Source of the DNA: Verrucomicrobiota bacterium
GTDB taxonomy: Bacteria; Verrucomicrobiota; Verrucomicrobiia; Opitutales; UBA953
Length of the DNA: 7,188 nt
Reading direction: 5' to 3'
Assembly (NCBI GenBank): GCA_009917805.1
Contig: RGES01000069.1
Span: 1-7,188, forward strand
Part shown: positions 6,535 through 7,188 of the stretch, piece after piece
Position numbering within the stretch: the stretch's first letter is position 1
Layout of the letters: every line of letters starts with the position of its first letter
Position numbers and translations under genes: made by a program
Notes under the pieces: generated by a model
Told to the model about the DNA's origin: nothing
Databases searched by the model: none
The model's input: the letters and a program-made list of their open reading frames with translations, nothing else

Positions 6535-7188
6535 TCAGAGGTGTTCCTTGGAAGGTCCGAGCATGAGTTCGACCATCCCATGGCGGACGCCCCGGTGCGA
6601 AAGATGGAAAGCCTCGGCGCCGGTGAGGTCGGCGATGACGCACAGCGTGATGAGCGCGGCGGGCATGATGTCGGCCCGGTCGGCCGGAATGCCCGGGATT
6701 TTCCGACGGCCATCGATGTCCAACGCGCACATCTGGTCGCGCAGCTCACGGATACGCAGCAAGGGCAGACGTCCGCCGACCGGAGCTTCGCCGATCGCCT
6801 CGAGGTGCAGGGCGACCGCCGCGAAGGCGCCGCCGGCGCCGATGATCAGGTAGTTCTCCGCCGCGTTGGCCGGGATCACCGTCTGCAAGGCGCCCAGCAG
6901 GTGCGTGCGGATCGAGGCCTGGTCGAGTTCATCCACGACGTTCGCGCCGCCGCGAAGATAGCCGTTGGTCATGCGGACCGAACCCAGGGGGAAACTGCGG
7001 GCCAGCACGTAATGCTGACCGCGAAGAGCGGTGACCTCGAGGCTGCCGCCGCCGAGATCGAAGGCCATGATGTTGGCGTAGGCCTTGTAAGCAGGGTCCG
7101 TGCGAACGCCCGCGCCGGCGAGCCGGGCCTCGACCTCGCCCGACACGATCGTCAAAGGCACGCCCGTGACGGCGCGCACCTTCTCCGC
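6535..7188 (-). CDS. Ppx/GppA family exopolyphosphatase/guanosine pentaphosphatase, 5' partial
   Basis: 217 residues are visible; the frame runs off the right edge, so about 100 N-terminal residues are missing. The internal GTG at 7179 is not the start, since family sequence (AEKVRAVTG) continues through it. Family motifs in order: ISGEEEARL-like IVSGEVEARL, the second phosphate loop FDLGGGSLEV, FPLGSVRMT, GAGGAFAAVA in place of GTGGT, and the C-terminal RADIMPAALI with SHRGVRHGM. These enzymes cleave terminal phosphate from polyphosphate or convert pppGpp to ppGpp in the cytosol; the two activities cannot be told apart by sequence here. The protein stops just after the actin-like core, so it is the short form without the C-terminal HD-like domain of E. 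coli Ppx. It is the first visible gene of the minus run, 2 nt before the SCO gene. No functional link to the copper genes is evident, so the grouping may be only transcriptional. Confidence 0.92.
   Translation of the reverse strand, partial: AEKVRAVTGVPLTIVSGEVEARLAGAGVRTDPAYKAYANIMAFDLGGGSLEVTALRGQHYVLARSFPLGSVRMTNGYLRGGANVVDELDQASIRTHLLGALQTVIPANAAENYLIIGAGGAFAAVALHLEAIGEAPVGGRLPLLRIRELRDQMCALDIDGRRKIPGIPADRADIMPAALITLCVIADLTGAEAFHLSHRGVRHGMVELMLGPSKEHL

Noticed and set aside
6533..6730. N-terminal extension of the SCO protein
   Set aside because: Overlaps the conserved end of the Ppx/GppA gene and would bury the signal peptide that starts at the ATG at 6532.
5825..6853. 342-codon open frame on the plus strand across the SCO and phosphatase genes
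   Set aside because: Antisense to two genes with solid motifs, spans their junction, and shows no recognisable domain.

Overview
The window is GC-rich bacterial DNA, coding from end to end, with strong G/C bias at third codon positions. It holds two compact gene runs that converge. I see no RNA gene, mobile element, CRISPR array or long repeat, and no gene-free stretch over 300 bases. The taxon cannot be fixed from the sequence alone. The mix of a NahK-type kinase, a Bacteroides/Akkermansia-like nucleotidyltransferase and a CX5CP-type SCO protein makes Verrucomicrobiota or a relative a reasonable but weak guess.

Plus strand, 1 to 4849: five genes packed as one operon that enters from beyond the left edge. 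They are (1) a ROK-fold sugar kinase-like protein with a non-HTH N-terminal domain (5' end missing), (2) a PIG-L/LmbE zinc deacetylase, (3) a sugar-phosphate nucleotidyltransferase that appears to lack an internal block of about 40-45 residues, (4) a NahK-type anomeric sugar 1-kinase of the APH fold, and (5) an SDR epimerase of the WbpP (UDP-GlcNAc 4-epimerase) type. Junctions are ATGA overlaps or gaps of 1-2 nt. Read together, genes 3-5 form a salvage line: free N-acetylhexosamine to HexNAc-1-phosphate (kinase), to a UDP-HexNAc (nucleotidyltransferase), then GlcNAc/GalNAc interconversion (epimerase). This resembles the Bifidobacterium lacto-N-biose cluster with a dedicated nucleotidyltransferase in place of GalT. 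Genes 1-2 look like a deacetylation and phosphorylation side branch on the same amino sugars. The pathway is inferred from families and context.

Minus strand, 7188 to 4839: a second tight run entering from beyond the right edge. It encodes a Ppx/GppA phosphatase (5' end missing), an SCO/thioredoxin-fold copper-chaperone-like protein with a signal peptide and an extra N-terminal domain, and a membrane-anchored or secreted protein with two His-x-His-Pro repeats. The last two are plausibly a periplasmic copper-handling pair. The two runs overlap tail to tail by 11 bp with no terminator visible between them.

Points most worth a second look are the internally shortened nucleotidyltransferase, the loss of the classic ROK zinc/sugar motifs in gene 1, the amino-sugar operon as a unit, and the duplicated HxHP protein beside SCO.
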